Positions 52,206-64,000 of a stretch of DNA of 64,000 nt are shown one piece after another (the stretch's first letter is position 1; each line of letters begins with the position of its first letter). This DNA comes from Theocolax elegans (taxonomy: Eukaryota > Arthropoda > Insecta > Hymenoptera > Cerocephalidae), in contig CM047425.1 in NCBI GenBank assembly GCA_026168455.1, forward strand, positions 8,654,001-8,718,000, in the 5' to 3' direction. The notes under the pieces are model-generated. The model saw only the letters and a list, made by a program, of their open reading frames with translations, made no database searches and was not told where the DNA came from. Made by a program: the position numbers and the translations under genes.

Positions 52206-52241
52206 TGTGTGTGTGTCTGCGCGCGCGTGTGTGTGTGTGTG
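52206..52241. repeat. (TG)n-(CG)n-(TG)n tract
   Basis: GT units, then a short CG-repeat core, then GT units again. This nearly continuous alternating purine-pyrimidine tract with CG steps is the kind of sequence most prone to Z-DNA. Confidence 0.9.
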
Positions 52242-55090
52242 CACGAACTGCTCGAAAACGGGACAGCAGCAGCCGGTTATTGGCGAGTTCGCGGGTTTCC
52301 CGCCCTTATTCCCCATCGGCGTTTCTCCGTTCGTTCGACTCGTTTGCGCGAGAAAAAGGAGACAAAAGTCGCGTTGTATATGTATACACGTATTATAAGA
52401 AAATACCGTGGTTGGTGGGCCTCGCGTATATAGCTGCACTTAGCGATATTAGAATATTAACCGCGCACGGAAGCGTTTCATCATCCAAATTGCTTGATTT
52501 ATAAGTCGAGAGCCGCGCGACCGTTCTAATTTAACCGAGTGTCGACCTTGCGTATAACTCGAAGGAAATATTGCCGAGGTCTCGTGTGTGTGCGGACATA
52601 CGGCTATTATAACTATATACATGTGCGTACGCGTATATATACGCACACATACTATAAATGCTCCGTATGGAGCCTATTAAAGAACGCCTGGCGCCAACCG
52701 ACTATATACCCAGCGATATCGTTGTTAATTAAAAATACCCTTAAATCAATTTAAATTAATATTACTAGACGTTCTTGCGCCCTTTAACGCCCGCGGCCGA
52801 TTTTTCTTACGACAGCTCGCAGATATTTATGTGCTTTCTCTCCGTCCTCCACATTCTACGTTCAATCCTTTATTTTTTTCTCTCTTTCTATTCAATGTGT
52901 GTCTATACTGCGTTAATAATATAATAGAACAATTAAGGAATAACTTTAATATAATTATATACGTGTCGTTACACATACACAGACTATTTTATATACACTA
53001 CCTCAAGTGTGTCGTTAAATACACATATTTTTTATCGATATTTCTAATTAATTGTCGTTAAATATATAGTTGCCTCGAGCTTCGCGATATTCTTGGTGTA
53101 TTTGACGACGAGGGAAATATAACGATCGCGGCTCATCCAAGAGGCCCAAACTGCTTTATTTAATCCCTCGATAATTCCCTAATTAAACGACAGTTGTCTA
53201 CGGGTTTTCCTCGTTGCTCGCACGTCATCGTCTCTCCTTTTCTCGCGGGCGCGCTCGCTCGTTACGAGGGGCTTTTAATCTCCGGATCACCGCGTTATTC
53301 TCTTTCTCTCTTACTTTTCCGCGCGTACCGTACCTTACCTCTTCTCCATTGCTCCCTCTTGTTCTTTAATTTTCCATACTCCCTTTTCTACACCTTCTTT
53401 CCACTGTATTTTTATACCCGCCTACAATTCCTATATACTTTTCACTTTTCACTCACTTTTCTCAATCTCTTTCCACCTCTATTTATTCTTTGAATCCTAT
53501 CAGTTACGGTGATTCTTGACAGTTAATATTTCTCTTTTATCTATCTCTCTATTATTTTCGAGATCGTTAAAGGCTTTTAATTTCAACTTCTCGTTACGAT
53601 TATTCGAAAGATTGTCAATATTATATTGTAATTAAATATTACTGTTGAAGTCGAACATTATTTCGCAAAAAATTTTCATCCTTCAATAATGAATGAATTT
53701 TAATCCTAATCTCAAAAATTTCGTTGTAGTAATAAATAACAAAAATCACAATCTATCTTGATTCGTACAGTCTGCAACTCCCTTGTCGTTCGTGAGGGAA
53801 GAAATCAATAAATAATTCAAGGTGTTTCACCGATAGTGACCTTTCCACGTCTACCATTTCGGAGGCTCGGTGAATTTCGGGTTGAACTAGAATCGGGATT
53901 TGAACGTAAAGTTTCTCGATTCGTGGCGCGACGGCACTTTGTCGGATTTACATTGGTGTCCTCTTCCAGCGCGTTTTCAATAATTTAGTTTCACTTTTTG
54001 TTTGTCTGCCTCGAAAACTCCTATGTACGCTGATGCATTATGTATTATTCTCGCAATATAATGATCAACATTCAACTAAACTAAAACGAAACAATACAAT
54101 AATGTATCGTACGATCTAAAAATAACATGTAGAATGTTAAAATTCTTGGAATAAATGTTTATTCGATGTAGATGTTATAACGTATATTTAAAAGAAATTC
54201 GACCACGTCGTGTATATACACACTTGGAATGATTAATCCACCACCCTTGGTTTATAATGTTCATCGACGTCAGTCAAAGCTACCTAAGCGTCGAAGGCAA
54301 TCGATTTCTCTCATCCCTCGTGTTTCACGCCCATACAAATCCCAAAAGTGCAGTCACGCGCGGTCCTTAACGTCAAAAACAATCAAAACTCTGAAACTGC
54401 CCAGCACTCCGACGCTTTCCACCAGCCGTCGTCTACCTAATCGGCTAATGCTCCCTTTCTATAAAGTTACTCCTGACTCGTTCAAGGCACATCCCAAGTT
54501 CACGTGACTCGCCGACTAGATCTCCACGATTCTGATCAAACCGATTTACATGCGTACATCCATACAACGTGCAAGACGGTCAGCTATATAGGTATATATA
54601 GTGTATATTATATACACACACATAATTGGATCATTACGTATTATAGAATATTAATCTTTACAAAAGCGATTAATTTATATTAATTAATAATAATAGTATT
54701 ACAATATTTATTTTAAATTATATTTAATTAGACATTTAATGAATAACACGTTTGTTTTATCAAATAATTAAAATTCCTTGTCATTTGTTAAATGATTATT
54801 CAATGGAAGTATTGGAAGCGTTCGAAAGCCAAAGTATTTATTTGGTACTAACTTACTTTAACCCCTTCCGCGCCCTCACCCCCCCCCATCCCTCTAGTTA
54901 GTTGGCTTCTGGCGCAAAGGGTATAAGCCTCCTTAAGTGCCAATACCTCGTACATCCATTTTCCCTTTCGACACCCCTCGTTTTCCGACTTGGCGCGGTA
55001 GTTCGTTCCTTTCAAGCCGTTTCAAGCGCACGACCACACGCACATATACAAACTCGAGCCAATAGCTCGAGCTATACCTCGTGTTTGCAA

Positions 55091-55093
<3 letters not shown>

Positions 55094-55139
<46 letters not shown>
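55094..55139. repeat. (GA)n microsatellite, 46 bp
   Basis: Perfect run of about 22 AG units. Confidence 0.95.
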
Positions 55140-55141
<2 letters not shown>

Positions 55142-55396
55142 AAATGAATTAGAGGCCAGGTTCGAATGTGTATCGAAGGATGTGTCATCTCTCTGGACTC
55201 GGCGCAAGTGAAACCTTTCCCCTAACCCGACGATTGGCTCGGTTGTACGCGTGCCTAAAATCACCAAACGAAAACTTAGTGGGTTTGATCCGCGGTGTTT
55301 AATGCGCGAACGGGATAAGGAACCAAGGGTGAGAGACGACGTTGGTACAGGCAAATACACTTGCCGAAGGGCGCAAAAGGGACCTTCGTCTATCGT

Positions 55397-55446
55397 ACAC
55401 ACATACACACACACACGTATACATACATACATACGTATATATGTAT
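55397..55446. repeat. (CA)n-(TACA)n-(TA)n compound repeat
   Basis: CA units grade into TACA and TATA units; alternating purine-pyrimidine throughout. Confidence 0.85.
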
Positions 55447-57860
55447 ATACCTACATACTTGATACTCCTGTTTTGCCCGTCACTGTCAATAGTCCTGATG
55501 GCTTTTTGGGATGAAAGGGAAGGAAAGTGGTGGCTATATATACGCGGGCGCCTTAATGTTACACTGTTGCTAATTCGTCGTGGTAAACGTAATTCGTTGT
55601 GTATATACTTGCGGGGATGATGAAAAAAAAAAGTTTTTAGGCGCCGTACTTTAATCTTCTTACGAGTTGCCGCGTGAAGGAAAATCCTCGTAGACTAAAT
55701 TAATTTGAAAAATAATTTACGCGTCGAGTACTTTGCTTTATACAGTATTATACAACTACTTAAATTTCAAATAAGAAATTGAAACTTTACTTTATTAATA
55801 ACTTTCCGTTAATAATAAGAGAAAGTGTTTTTTTTATTCGCTTTTTGTACGGTATACACGTACTATCGAGTGTTTATATTTAATTCGTCTGACTGTACAA
55901 TGAGTGATACTACTGACTTTTTTCTTAAGAATGAACGATACTACAACAGTAAAATTTAGTGATAAACGCTTTAACATTGATATCGTTGATAAATAAAAGT
56001 GTAAATAATATTGAATAAGAAAAATAAAAGAATATAAGGGAACATGGATGTTTAAACGGTTTACAGTGGTTTATAGATAGGATATATAGAGAAGGAGAAT
56101 GGCAATGAATCAATAGGAGAGACGGAATCTCGACCAAAGAAACAGGGGATTTCGAGATATTCGAGATTGTTCGGGAGACGATAAAAAGGCATTGGACGTG
56201 AAGAATAACGGCAATTTCGCGGAGCGGACAAGCGCGGCATATATACGAAAAATGTGTGTCCGGAGAACGGGCGAAGGATGAAGAAAAGCCGGTCGAGCGG
56301 GGAAACAATGTAACCGAGAGACCGAGGAAAGGCACGCGCGGAATCGTCGAAGGGTAAATATATATCTATATATATTATCTGTCGTACAGACGGGTGTACA
56401 TATATAGAGGTTGACTCGGGCCGGGCAATGATTCGAGACGGGTCTGGCGTAGGCATACGGAGGTACGCGGATCGTAAATCATCGAGAGAGCCCATAAACG
56501 TGCGACACCGATGACCCAGTGTAGGTGCGACGCGCGCCATCCGTCGGACCGTAATCGGATTCCCTTTGAAAACCGCCGCGGCGATGACGAGGCCCTGGGA
56601 GGTGCGTATATGTATATCGACCTCCATAAACGCGATGGGCCTACGCAGTCGCGCGAGAGCGCACGAGAGCGCGATCCTCGTAACTCGCGCCGTTATCGCG
56701 CGCGGTCAAGTGCCGTGCTTTGCATCGTTGATACTGTATCCTGCCGTCGCGACTGCCCAGACACGATCGTCGAGCCGCTTAAACGCCGCGACGCCAACCG
56801 AACCTTTGTCCCCCTGTATATGCCACACTGACACCACGGGGTTGCTCTCGATGCGCCTCGATGCGTCATGCCAAATCGAGCGCGTAATCGTTGTTCTCGC
56901 AACCTATTCTCCAGCCACGCGTTCCCTCTACCCTTTATTTATCGGTAATTCACCACCCCACATTCGATACTATCATTATGCATAGATTTCTCTCCAGATC
57001 TCCTTTTTTTCGACTGTTCTTCATTTACCTACTATTGATGTTCTTTTATGTCATTTACTAATTAACGCCATGTAAATCAACGCAATTATACGGTACGACA
57101 CGAGCTTATACACAATTCGTTCGAGTAATTCAATGCTTACACCTTCATTTCTTCAGGTGCCATGTAGTATACTCTCTCGTGCAATATTTAATGAAAGACC
57201 GTGTTCCCTCGGGTATCAAGAAGCACGCAAACGACCGTGTGTAAACATCGATTAAAAATCAATCCCATAGCAGTTAACGCGTATAATATTATTACAATCC
57301 GCTAGCAGATGTCGTCAGTATATATACAAGGTTATAAACACGGAGAAAATCGCGAGGGCGCACAAGTGCAAATGCAAAAGCGATCGAGGTAATTTACGCG
57401 GTCGTTTAGCAAGTGCATCTCGAGCCCGTGCGACGTCGAGGCGTCAGGTGCGCGATGGATAAATCATTCGAAGCGGGTCGCGCATATATACGTACGCACA
57501 CCGTTCACCTCACCCTCGTACTCGAACAATCGTTCCTGCAGGACGCAAATACTAAAGCTTCTCGCGTCACGAGCACGCATTCACATAAACGAGAATCACC
57601 GGGTGGCTTGCGCCCGGTGACGGACAGCGCTTACACCAATTACAACTAACAATAACGCTTCGACTTTCCCCGTATACACGCTCCCATTTTCTTTTCTTCA
57701 CATCCCACGTGTCTTCGAACCCGCGCACTTTACAATTCTTTTATTCCATTCGACGCGCGTTACACACCTATACACTATACACACGTATTAATCGTACGTA
57801 TTATATTTAGAAATCCATGGATAAGAAAACTAAGTGAGTAATAGTAAACTTTAATTACAC

Positions 57861-57919
57861 TACACACACACACACACACACACATACACACACACAGACT
57901 ACACACACACACACATACA
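57861..57919. repeat. (CA)n microsatellite with interruptions
   Basis: CA run broken by CATA and CAGACTA interruptions, about 59 bp in all. Confidence 0.95.
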
Positions 57920-59460
57920 GTAATCATTGTTAATCACGTTTTGTCAGTTGTTAATTAAATTAAATGTACAGTTGCGAAAATAATACGCGGAGATTAATCG
58001 CGTTATAAAATATGACGTTTTATAATGTTTATTTTGATGATGTAATAATAATTTAATTATGAAAATGTCTACTTACACTAGATACACCGCGCAGTGTGCA
58101 AAAGCTAATGAATCCTGAAATCTTGCGTAGATATTTCTTTGACAGTACTTTTTTATTTAAAAGCGCAGGTAGAGAAGCGTGAAACGTAAACTAATGTAGT
58201 CATTTAGTAGGTTGAGCACATATGTGTACACCTATATGTAAAACGATGGTAATATTAAATTAAAAGTATTTGCGCGCAATTGCCTCTTTGAGTTTCACAT
58301 ATATGCTGTATGTGTGTGCGCGTACATATATATAATTTGTCCTGGGTCGCGCGAGTATATGGAGAAAGGGTGTTTTTGATAAAGTGCGGTCAAGCATAAA
58401 TTTTGTATATAACAGAGAGCGTAGCTTTATAAATTAACCGTTTTACGCTTAATAGTGCCATACCGAATGTAGAAATAAACAGGAAACGTGCACGAGAGAA
58501 ATGATAAATTAATGTGCGTAACGCCACTCGCGCCAGTGATTTATTCCGGTCTATTGTTACCGTTAAATCATCATAATTTTTATTCGAACGAGCATGTGTA
58601 CGTATTCGATGTGTACGCGTGTATATAACGTGTGTATATAATTCATTATCCATCGGTCGTATTGCTTATTAAAGAAAAATAGTGCAGGTAATATAAAAAC
58701 GAAGGTAAATATAAGAGGGAATGAAGGCGTCATTTAACGGCTTTCGCCGTCATTGAATATACGTATTATAAGATTGGTCGCGCACGAATCCTCTTTAAAT
58801 TAATTCACAACACCGTTAATGCTACAGCGCAATCTGCCGAAGGAATCTTGATACGCGACCGTTCGCAAATCAGCGAGTACACATATTTCATGAACGGTTT
58901 ACGATCCATAAAACCTCATTAATCACACCGACAACGACGTCGCGGTCTAATAAGAAGAAAAGGAAAAATAATAATAATAAACGATAGTCGAAAAGCAACC
59001 TCTCTTTACTTAAATAGAAAATCTATTAAAACGCGCTTGCGCGAGGGGTAATTTTCGTTATTTAGTTTCATACGACACCGAGCTTGTAAGAAGAAGGTAA
59101 AGTTAAAAAAAAAAAAAAGAAAAAAAAACCCTGTGCTCGTACATAGTATAGGAGGGAAGAGGTAAAGAAGGTACGGTTAGCCCACACACGGTATAGCGTC
59201 TTATCGGCGTTTAATAGGATCAAGGGTGTATCAACCCCTGCGGAACCGTTGGCGAACAGCCGCGCTACGATTACGGGCCGCGGAAAAGCCGAGCGTGGTC
59301 CGCACATGCAAACGGTGGCGATCGCGTGCTACTCCGTTACAAGGCATAAATAAGCGCTACTTACACCGTCATTCCTATGTAAATCCTGGCTGGCGAGCTC
59401 GTACAACCCAGATAAATTCAACCCTTTCTCTCAACTCTCCCTTCCTCTCGCACTCCCGCA

Positions 59461-59482
59461 CTCTCTCTCTCTCTCTCTCTCT
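59461..59482. repeat. (CT)n microsatellite
   Basis: Perfect CT run of about eleven units in the 58.7-59.6 kb island. Confidence 0.9.
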
Positions 59483-59940
59483 TCTCGTATTTTCCGTTCT
59501 CGCCGAGCGAATATCGTTTAACTTCCTTTATTATTCCCCGAACCTGCCAATTTCTGAGGGCGATGCATACATACGCGACGTGCGCGCGAAAACTACCAAA
59601 TGCATTTCTCCTTTGGATTGACGGCTAGTAACCTTTGCATGCTGACGAATGCCTTTCCGCGCATTACACGTATACGCCATATGCAACAAAAGGATTCGAA
59701 ATATGTTTGTATATAATCATTTTACTTAAGATTTTTTACTTAGATCAAACTTACTTTCTTTCTTTCTTTGTGTGTTTATTGTTTCGAAATGAGATATAAT
59801 ATAACCTTACTCGGGAATTTATTTACATAATTAACTCTAAGCGATATGTGCGGGACGGAGTGTGCGTTTACGTTATCGTACAATATGTATACACACAGAA
59901 TCCAGATAAATTATGATAACTAAATTTAAAATTTATTTTT

Positions 59941-59964
59941 CTCTCTCTCTCTCTCTCTCTCTCT
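59941..59964. repeat. (CT)n microsatellite
   Basis: Perfect CT run of twelve units in AT-rich DNA, about 550 nt upstream of the second recursive splice site. Confidence 0.9.
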
Positions 59965-60461
59965 TTTTCTCTTAAGAACGAGTTTGTGTGTATAATATAA
60001 TTTAATTCCACGTGCAGTACCTGCATTTTCCATGAAATTTCGAAATCGTAAATTTGTTATAATTTTGCGGATACACGCGCTATTTACATTCGAATGTATT
60101 CTAAGAATATATATATTTCATTTGGAAAATGTTTATTCAACGTTGTATACGCAAAATTAATTTCTCTAAAATATATATAGTTTCGTATTATAATCTCAAA
60201 TATTCCATCTATACGCATCTATAGATATATATATTGAATGCGTATTATGATTATATATGTTATGCGTCGTTATTGCCCATATTAGGATGGAATTCATATA
60301 TATCCATACATGTAGCAATAAGTCAAAGCAACGACGTAAATATTGGTACATATAATAATTTTATGTCACCATCAACGAATAACACGATAATGAAATATAT
60401 GTGACCTCCATTATTATACCATAATATTTATATTATTTTGATGAAAAAATATTTTACGATG

Positions 60462-60482
60462 ATATATATATATATATATATA
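60462..60482. repeat. (AT)n microsatellite
   Basis: About ten AT units, ending about 35 nt before the recursive splice site at 60,516/60,517. Confidence 0.9.
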
Positions 60483-60485
60483 CAT

Positions 60486-60522
60486 ACCTAAATGCGTTAT
60501 TTATTGTTTGTTTCAGGTATGT
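60486..60522 (+). promoter_or_regulatory. Candidate recursive splice site 2 (3' splice site abutting a 5' splice site)
   Basis: A branch-point-like CCTAAAT at about 60487 is followed by a T-rich pyrimidine tract and TTTCAG ending at 60516, then directly by GTATGT at 60517. The layout is the same as at 32,464/32,465 and on the same strand, 28,052 nt away. Two such sites on one strand and none as strong on the other argues for a shared long plus-strand intron. Confidence 0.55.
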
Positions 60523-60592
60523 CCAATCGTTCGGTATTTACATATCTCGTTCTCTCTCTTTCGCTCTAATCGACGAAACTTAGCGGAAATGG
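60517..60592 (+). other. Candidate 76-nt RS-exon or cassette exon
   Basis: Runs from the CAG at 60516 to a strong donor GTGAGT at 60593. Frame 1 is open (beginning VCPIVRYLHISF) and ends AAATG|G; the other frames contain stops. It contains a CT-rich core. The pattern matches an RS-exon whose own donor competes with the regenerated donor at 60517. The alternative is a 5' UTR or coding exon with a start codon next to the donor. Confidence 0.4.
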
Positions 60593-60930
60593 GTGAGTTC
60601 GTTCCAATATTCAAAAACCCGGTAAAATGAAACTTGAATTGAAATCTCACGATTGTTTACGCATAATTAAATGTTTTTCATCCAGCAATAAAGTATTTAA
60701 TGACTTTTCATTGTTTTGATAAAAGAGCCGCCCCTGTCCTATTCTTCTTCTTTCCCCTTTATTTTTTTTCATTCGCACATATATACACATATCGTATATC
60801 GTATATATAAATCGCGTACCCATATACGAAATTCGTCATAAAATTACGCGAGCGAAAAATTGCATACGCCGATCCCGCAAATTGAAAAGCCTCGCCGTAG
60901 TATACGTATACGATCGTGTAACACACGCGT

Positions 60931-60953
60931 ACAACAACAACAACAACAACAAC
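60931..60953. repeat. (CAA)n microsatellite
   Basis: About seven CAA units. Confidence 0.9.
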
Positions 60954-63131
60954 GAACAAATAAAATTGCGTAGAAAACGAGGAAACGAGGTTGCGTTATA
61001 GATGAAGTAAAAAAAAAAGAAATCAAAGTACGCGAAATCTCGTAAAAAAAAAGTGTACGCGATATATACCTATATACATATAAATATATATAAAGTTGTA
61101 AACGGGTTGTATTGAGTATAAGCGTAAATTATGATTAAACAGTTTGCATAGGATGTAACGAGGGGTACATTGATGGTAACAAGGAAGAGGGATGGTGTCT
61201 CTTTCGGGTCTATCTATCTGTCTCTTTTCCACTCTGTAGCTCTCTGGTCTCCGTTTAAATTAAATGGATTGCATTCCGCCATCGCAAATACCGAGGCTGC
61301 CGGATGTAGGCACCATAACGGCCCTATGTAGGTGCAATGCTTTTTCGCTCGACACACCCCTGGATTGCCAACCGATGCGTGTACCAGTCCATGTATATGT
61401 ATATGTATGCATATATACCTATATACGTACACTTGGAACAGCCAAAATTCTACTGGCGCGCGCGAGCGTATATATTTATCCCTTTTTACCTCGGATTCGA
61501 CTCGTTCCCTTTGTTTTCACTGTTAATTCATTCCTCCATCCCTTTACGTGGATTTTATACCAACTACAGTAACGTCAATAAGTATGTGCGAAATTTGCTT
61601 TTCACGTTTTCGCAACAAACTCTCGTATTAATTTTACCGCTTGTAAAATTTCGTTTATGCGTCGATAAAAAAGAAATTCATTATATATAGGTTAAACCGG
61701 CGAAAGAGTATAATAAATATTGATACTCCCTATCTTTCTATATGGTATACATATATATATATACATACTCGCGTATCTTAATTTTCGTTGTACATACGTG
61801 AGTGTGAAATGTAACTATGTAATTAATCGTATGAGTCGTAGTAAAAAAAATTATTTCAAGAACGTTAAAACACGTAGTAAATGTTAAGAATAAAACTTCA
61901 CGTACGTATAGATGTTCGTGTGCCAATTTCTAAATTTACGTCGTATAAAATCTGTAAAGCCAATTAAACGAACAAGCTAGATTTTCAGTTATATGAACGA
62001 TTGTGTACATAGTACGTGTGGAGAACGACTCTTAAAATTCCAACATAGTGTTGATGAAACGTAACTGACAGCTAAATGTGAAAGGTAAATAACGAAATAA
62101 AAATAAAGTCACGTGAAAATAATCCTTCATTTCTGAATTCGATATTCACGTATATGTATATATATATATATGTGTACAATACACAAACATATTTTTATGT
62201 CTATTTGAGAATGAAAAATCATTAAAATGGTAAAACGAGAGATATAACTGTCGTGCATCGGTCAAAGCGTCAGGTGTTTTTTTTTATTTCTCTACTTCCC
62301 ATTGAACCCACAGAATCGGGGAGGGTTAGATGACAGTATCAATATTTCTACGTGGGTACATCACAGCAGGAAATCGCGAACGTCCGGCTATACTACCGAT
62401 AACCGTGAACCGCGCAATTTTTTTCTATGAAATCTCGCGAGAGATCCACGCCCAACCAAATTGACTATTTTGAGACGTTATTTGACATTTTTATTTATTT
62501 CTCTTTATTTCGTTTTTACTACTACGTTTACGATCAATTTTCTTTTATTTTCCTGTAGACACTTGTTCGTATTTTTATTAAGCGGTTCGCCCTATTATTT
62601 TTTCGAGTAACAAATGAATTGAAAAATAAAGAAAGTAGTGGATACTTATGGATACAACAACTGGTTATATGCTATTTATTATCATTCTCCTTTGATAAAT
62701 CATCCTATGTATATATATACAAACCAGGATTTAATAAGTAACACCTTGTAATCATTAAAATCAAGTCTCATTAAAATTCTTATTCCGCATACTCGAGCTT
62801 ATCATCATTAATTTAATAAATAGTTGGGAAAAAGATGTAGTAGCCGGGATTATATCAGAGAAAAACGATGATCCCGGAAAGAAGGCGGGGATTCAAAATT
62901 TTTTAAAATCACAGGTAGCCAGTTTGGTATTAAAATAAATCACTTGCACATAAGGGACTGTTACCTTCACTATTTATATACGCAACATTTTTATCTTTCA
63001 ACTTGCAATGGATTTAATCTTATACCTGAATTAAAGAGCTGCACAGGCATCAGACTTGATTTAAGATCAAGTTTTTATATCAGGAATTTTTGGGCTTGGG
63101 TATAACGTCGAATTAATCGGATGTAATTGTA

Positions 63132-63150
63132 AGAGAGAGAGAGAGAGAGA
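63132..63150. repeat. (GA)n microsatellite
   Basis: Nine GA units. Confidence 0.9.
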
Positions 63151-63621
63151 TGATGGTTACAGATACATACACTGCAAAATAAACCTATGGCGTCCTTTTT
63201 TCACCGACCGCTTCCGTATTACTTTAAACAGTCTCGTAAATCATTGACCACGAGAAAGCGAGAGTGTGAGAGGTACAGAGGAAGGAAAGAAAGAGGGAGG
63301 TAAAAAGGAAAAAAAATGGAAAAGCACGAAGTTACGTTGGTGAAGATCTCATTATCGATTGTTCCGTCGGTTGGATGGTGACTATCTCCTCTCTCTCACT
63401 CTGTACATACATGTATATACTCGTGGCCGTCTTGGCGGCATCACCGGCACTCGGGTAATTGAGTTAAAGCTCTTGTCGTTATATGTAGCTACACGAGAAA
63501 AAGGAGAAGTGAATATATATACCCAACTCGCCGTTGTGTACAATTTATTGAAGATGAATAGCTTTCCTCGGCAATGATGTTAAATAATTATCTCGCACAA
63601 GCTTGTCAGCTTTGTAATCGT

Positions 63622-63661
63622 CCTTTCTCTCGCTCGCTCTCTCTTTCTCTCTTTCTCTCTT
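63622..63661. repeat. CT-rich microsatellite
   Basis: CTCG units followed by CTTT/CT units. Confidence 0.85.
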
Positions 63662-64000
63662 TATGTTGTGCCGTATATATACAAACATTTCTTTTCATTT
63701 CACTCAAACGACTCGCTACTTGCTTGGTCCCGTTTATTTTATGCAACGAAAATGATGATGATTTTCAAATGATGCAAATGACTTTTAAAAACGTGCACTT
63801 TTGGTTTGAAGATTTAATAAAAAAAAATATGTTAAAATAGAATTTGCGTTTGTATTTTGAGGAAACACGATTTATTTCATTCATATGAAAATATTAAAAA
63901 ATTGTTTGCAAAAAATAAATGTAGACACATCCAATAAAGTAATAATATTATATCGGTTAACGCATCAGCCTTAGGTAGACTAGAATTCCCGGTCCAAATC

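Larger units (their letters stand above)
50770..60450. other. Non-coding stretch, most island-dense part of the window
   Basis: Islands at 52.1-52.8, 53.1-53.3, 53.8-54.0, 54.2-54.5, 54.85-55.6, 56.1-56.95, 57.1-57.7 and 58.7-59.6 kb, interrupted by AT-rich DNA. The segments at 53.8-54.0 and 54.2-54.5 kb are unusually free of simple repeat. The latter holds a 92-codon ATG frame rich in Ser/Arg/Pro/Lys with no recognised domain. A weaker CTTCAG|GTGCCA junction lies at 57,156. Confidence 0.5.
60600..64000. other. Non-coding stretch to the window end
   Basis: GC-richer DNA at 61.1-61.6, 62.3-62.5 and 63.2-63.6 kb and AT-rich DNA elsewhere. No acceptor-open frame-donor combination was found, so the exon that would follow the second recursive site presumably lies beyond 64 kb. 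Confidence 0.45.

Noticed and set aside
56061..56627. 188-codon open frame on the minus strand, the longest in the window
   Set aside because: It reads straight through a TA-rich simple repeat (giving Ile/Tyr runs) and shows no domain. A frame of this length is expected by chance in GC-richer islands.
1..64000. CRISPR arrays, phage, bacterial operons or selfish replicons
   Set aside because: The DNA is plainly eukaryotic (GT..AG introns, microsatellites). No regularly spaced direct repeats, tRNA-flanked islands or terminal inverted repeats with a transposase were seen.

Overview
The window looks like insect nuclear DNA, most likely hymenopteran (ant, bee or wasp). The visible gene has very short GT..AG introns (56 to 86 nt). 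The rest is AT-rich DNA broken by CpG-bearing islands and many long (GA/CT)n, (TA)n and (CA/TG)n microsatellites. I see no operons, bacterial-style genes, rRNA, tRNA, CRISPR array or intact transposon. The species call is inference from composition; no sequence was matched to a database.

Region 1 (positions 1-1512, minus strand) holds the only gene I can support with confidence. It is a compact, multi-exon, secreted neprilysin-like protein of peptidase family M13. Eight exons splice together in one consistent frame, from an ATG at 1476 leftwards off the window edge. Only the N-terminal half is present, so the zinc-binding catalytic part lies outside. An initiator-like TCAGTTTG sits about 33 nt upstream of the ATG.

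Region 2 (about 1.5-64 kb) is a 62-kb stretch with no gene that I can establish. GC-richer islands, denser in the right half, alternate with AT-rich stretches. Open frames of up to 188 codons occur in the islands. They are full of translated microsatellite, lack ATG starts or lack splice context, so they are read as chance frames.

The most informative signals in this stretch are two plus-strand junctions at 32,464/32,465 and 60,516/60,517. In each, a strong 3' splice site (pyrimidine tract plus CAG) abuts a 5' splice site (GTACGT, GTATGT), and a second GTGAGT donor follows 50 or 76 nt later. This is the layout of a recursive (ratchet) splice site with its RS-exon. It suggests that much of the window is a very long intron of a plus-strand gene whose main exons lie elsewhere. 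Three weak candidate first or alternative exons (near 6.2, 37.9 and 42.5 kb) are listed at low confidence. If the model holds, the small M13 gene lies upstream of, or nested opposite to, this long plus-strand unit.
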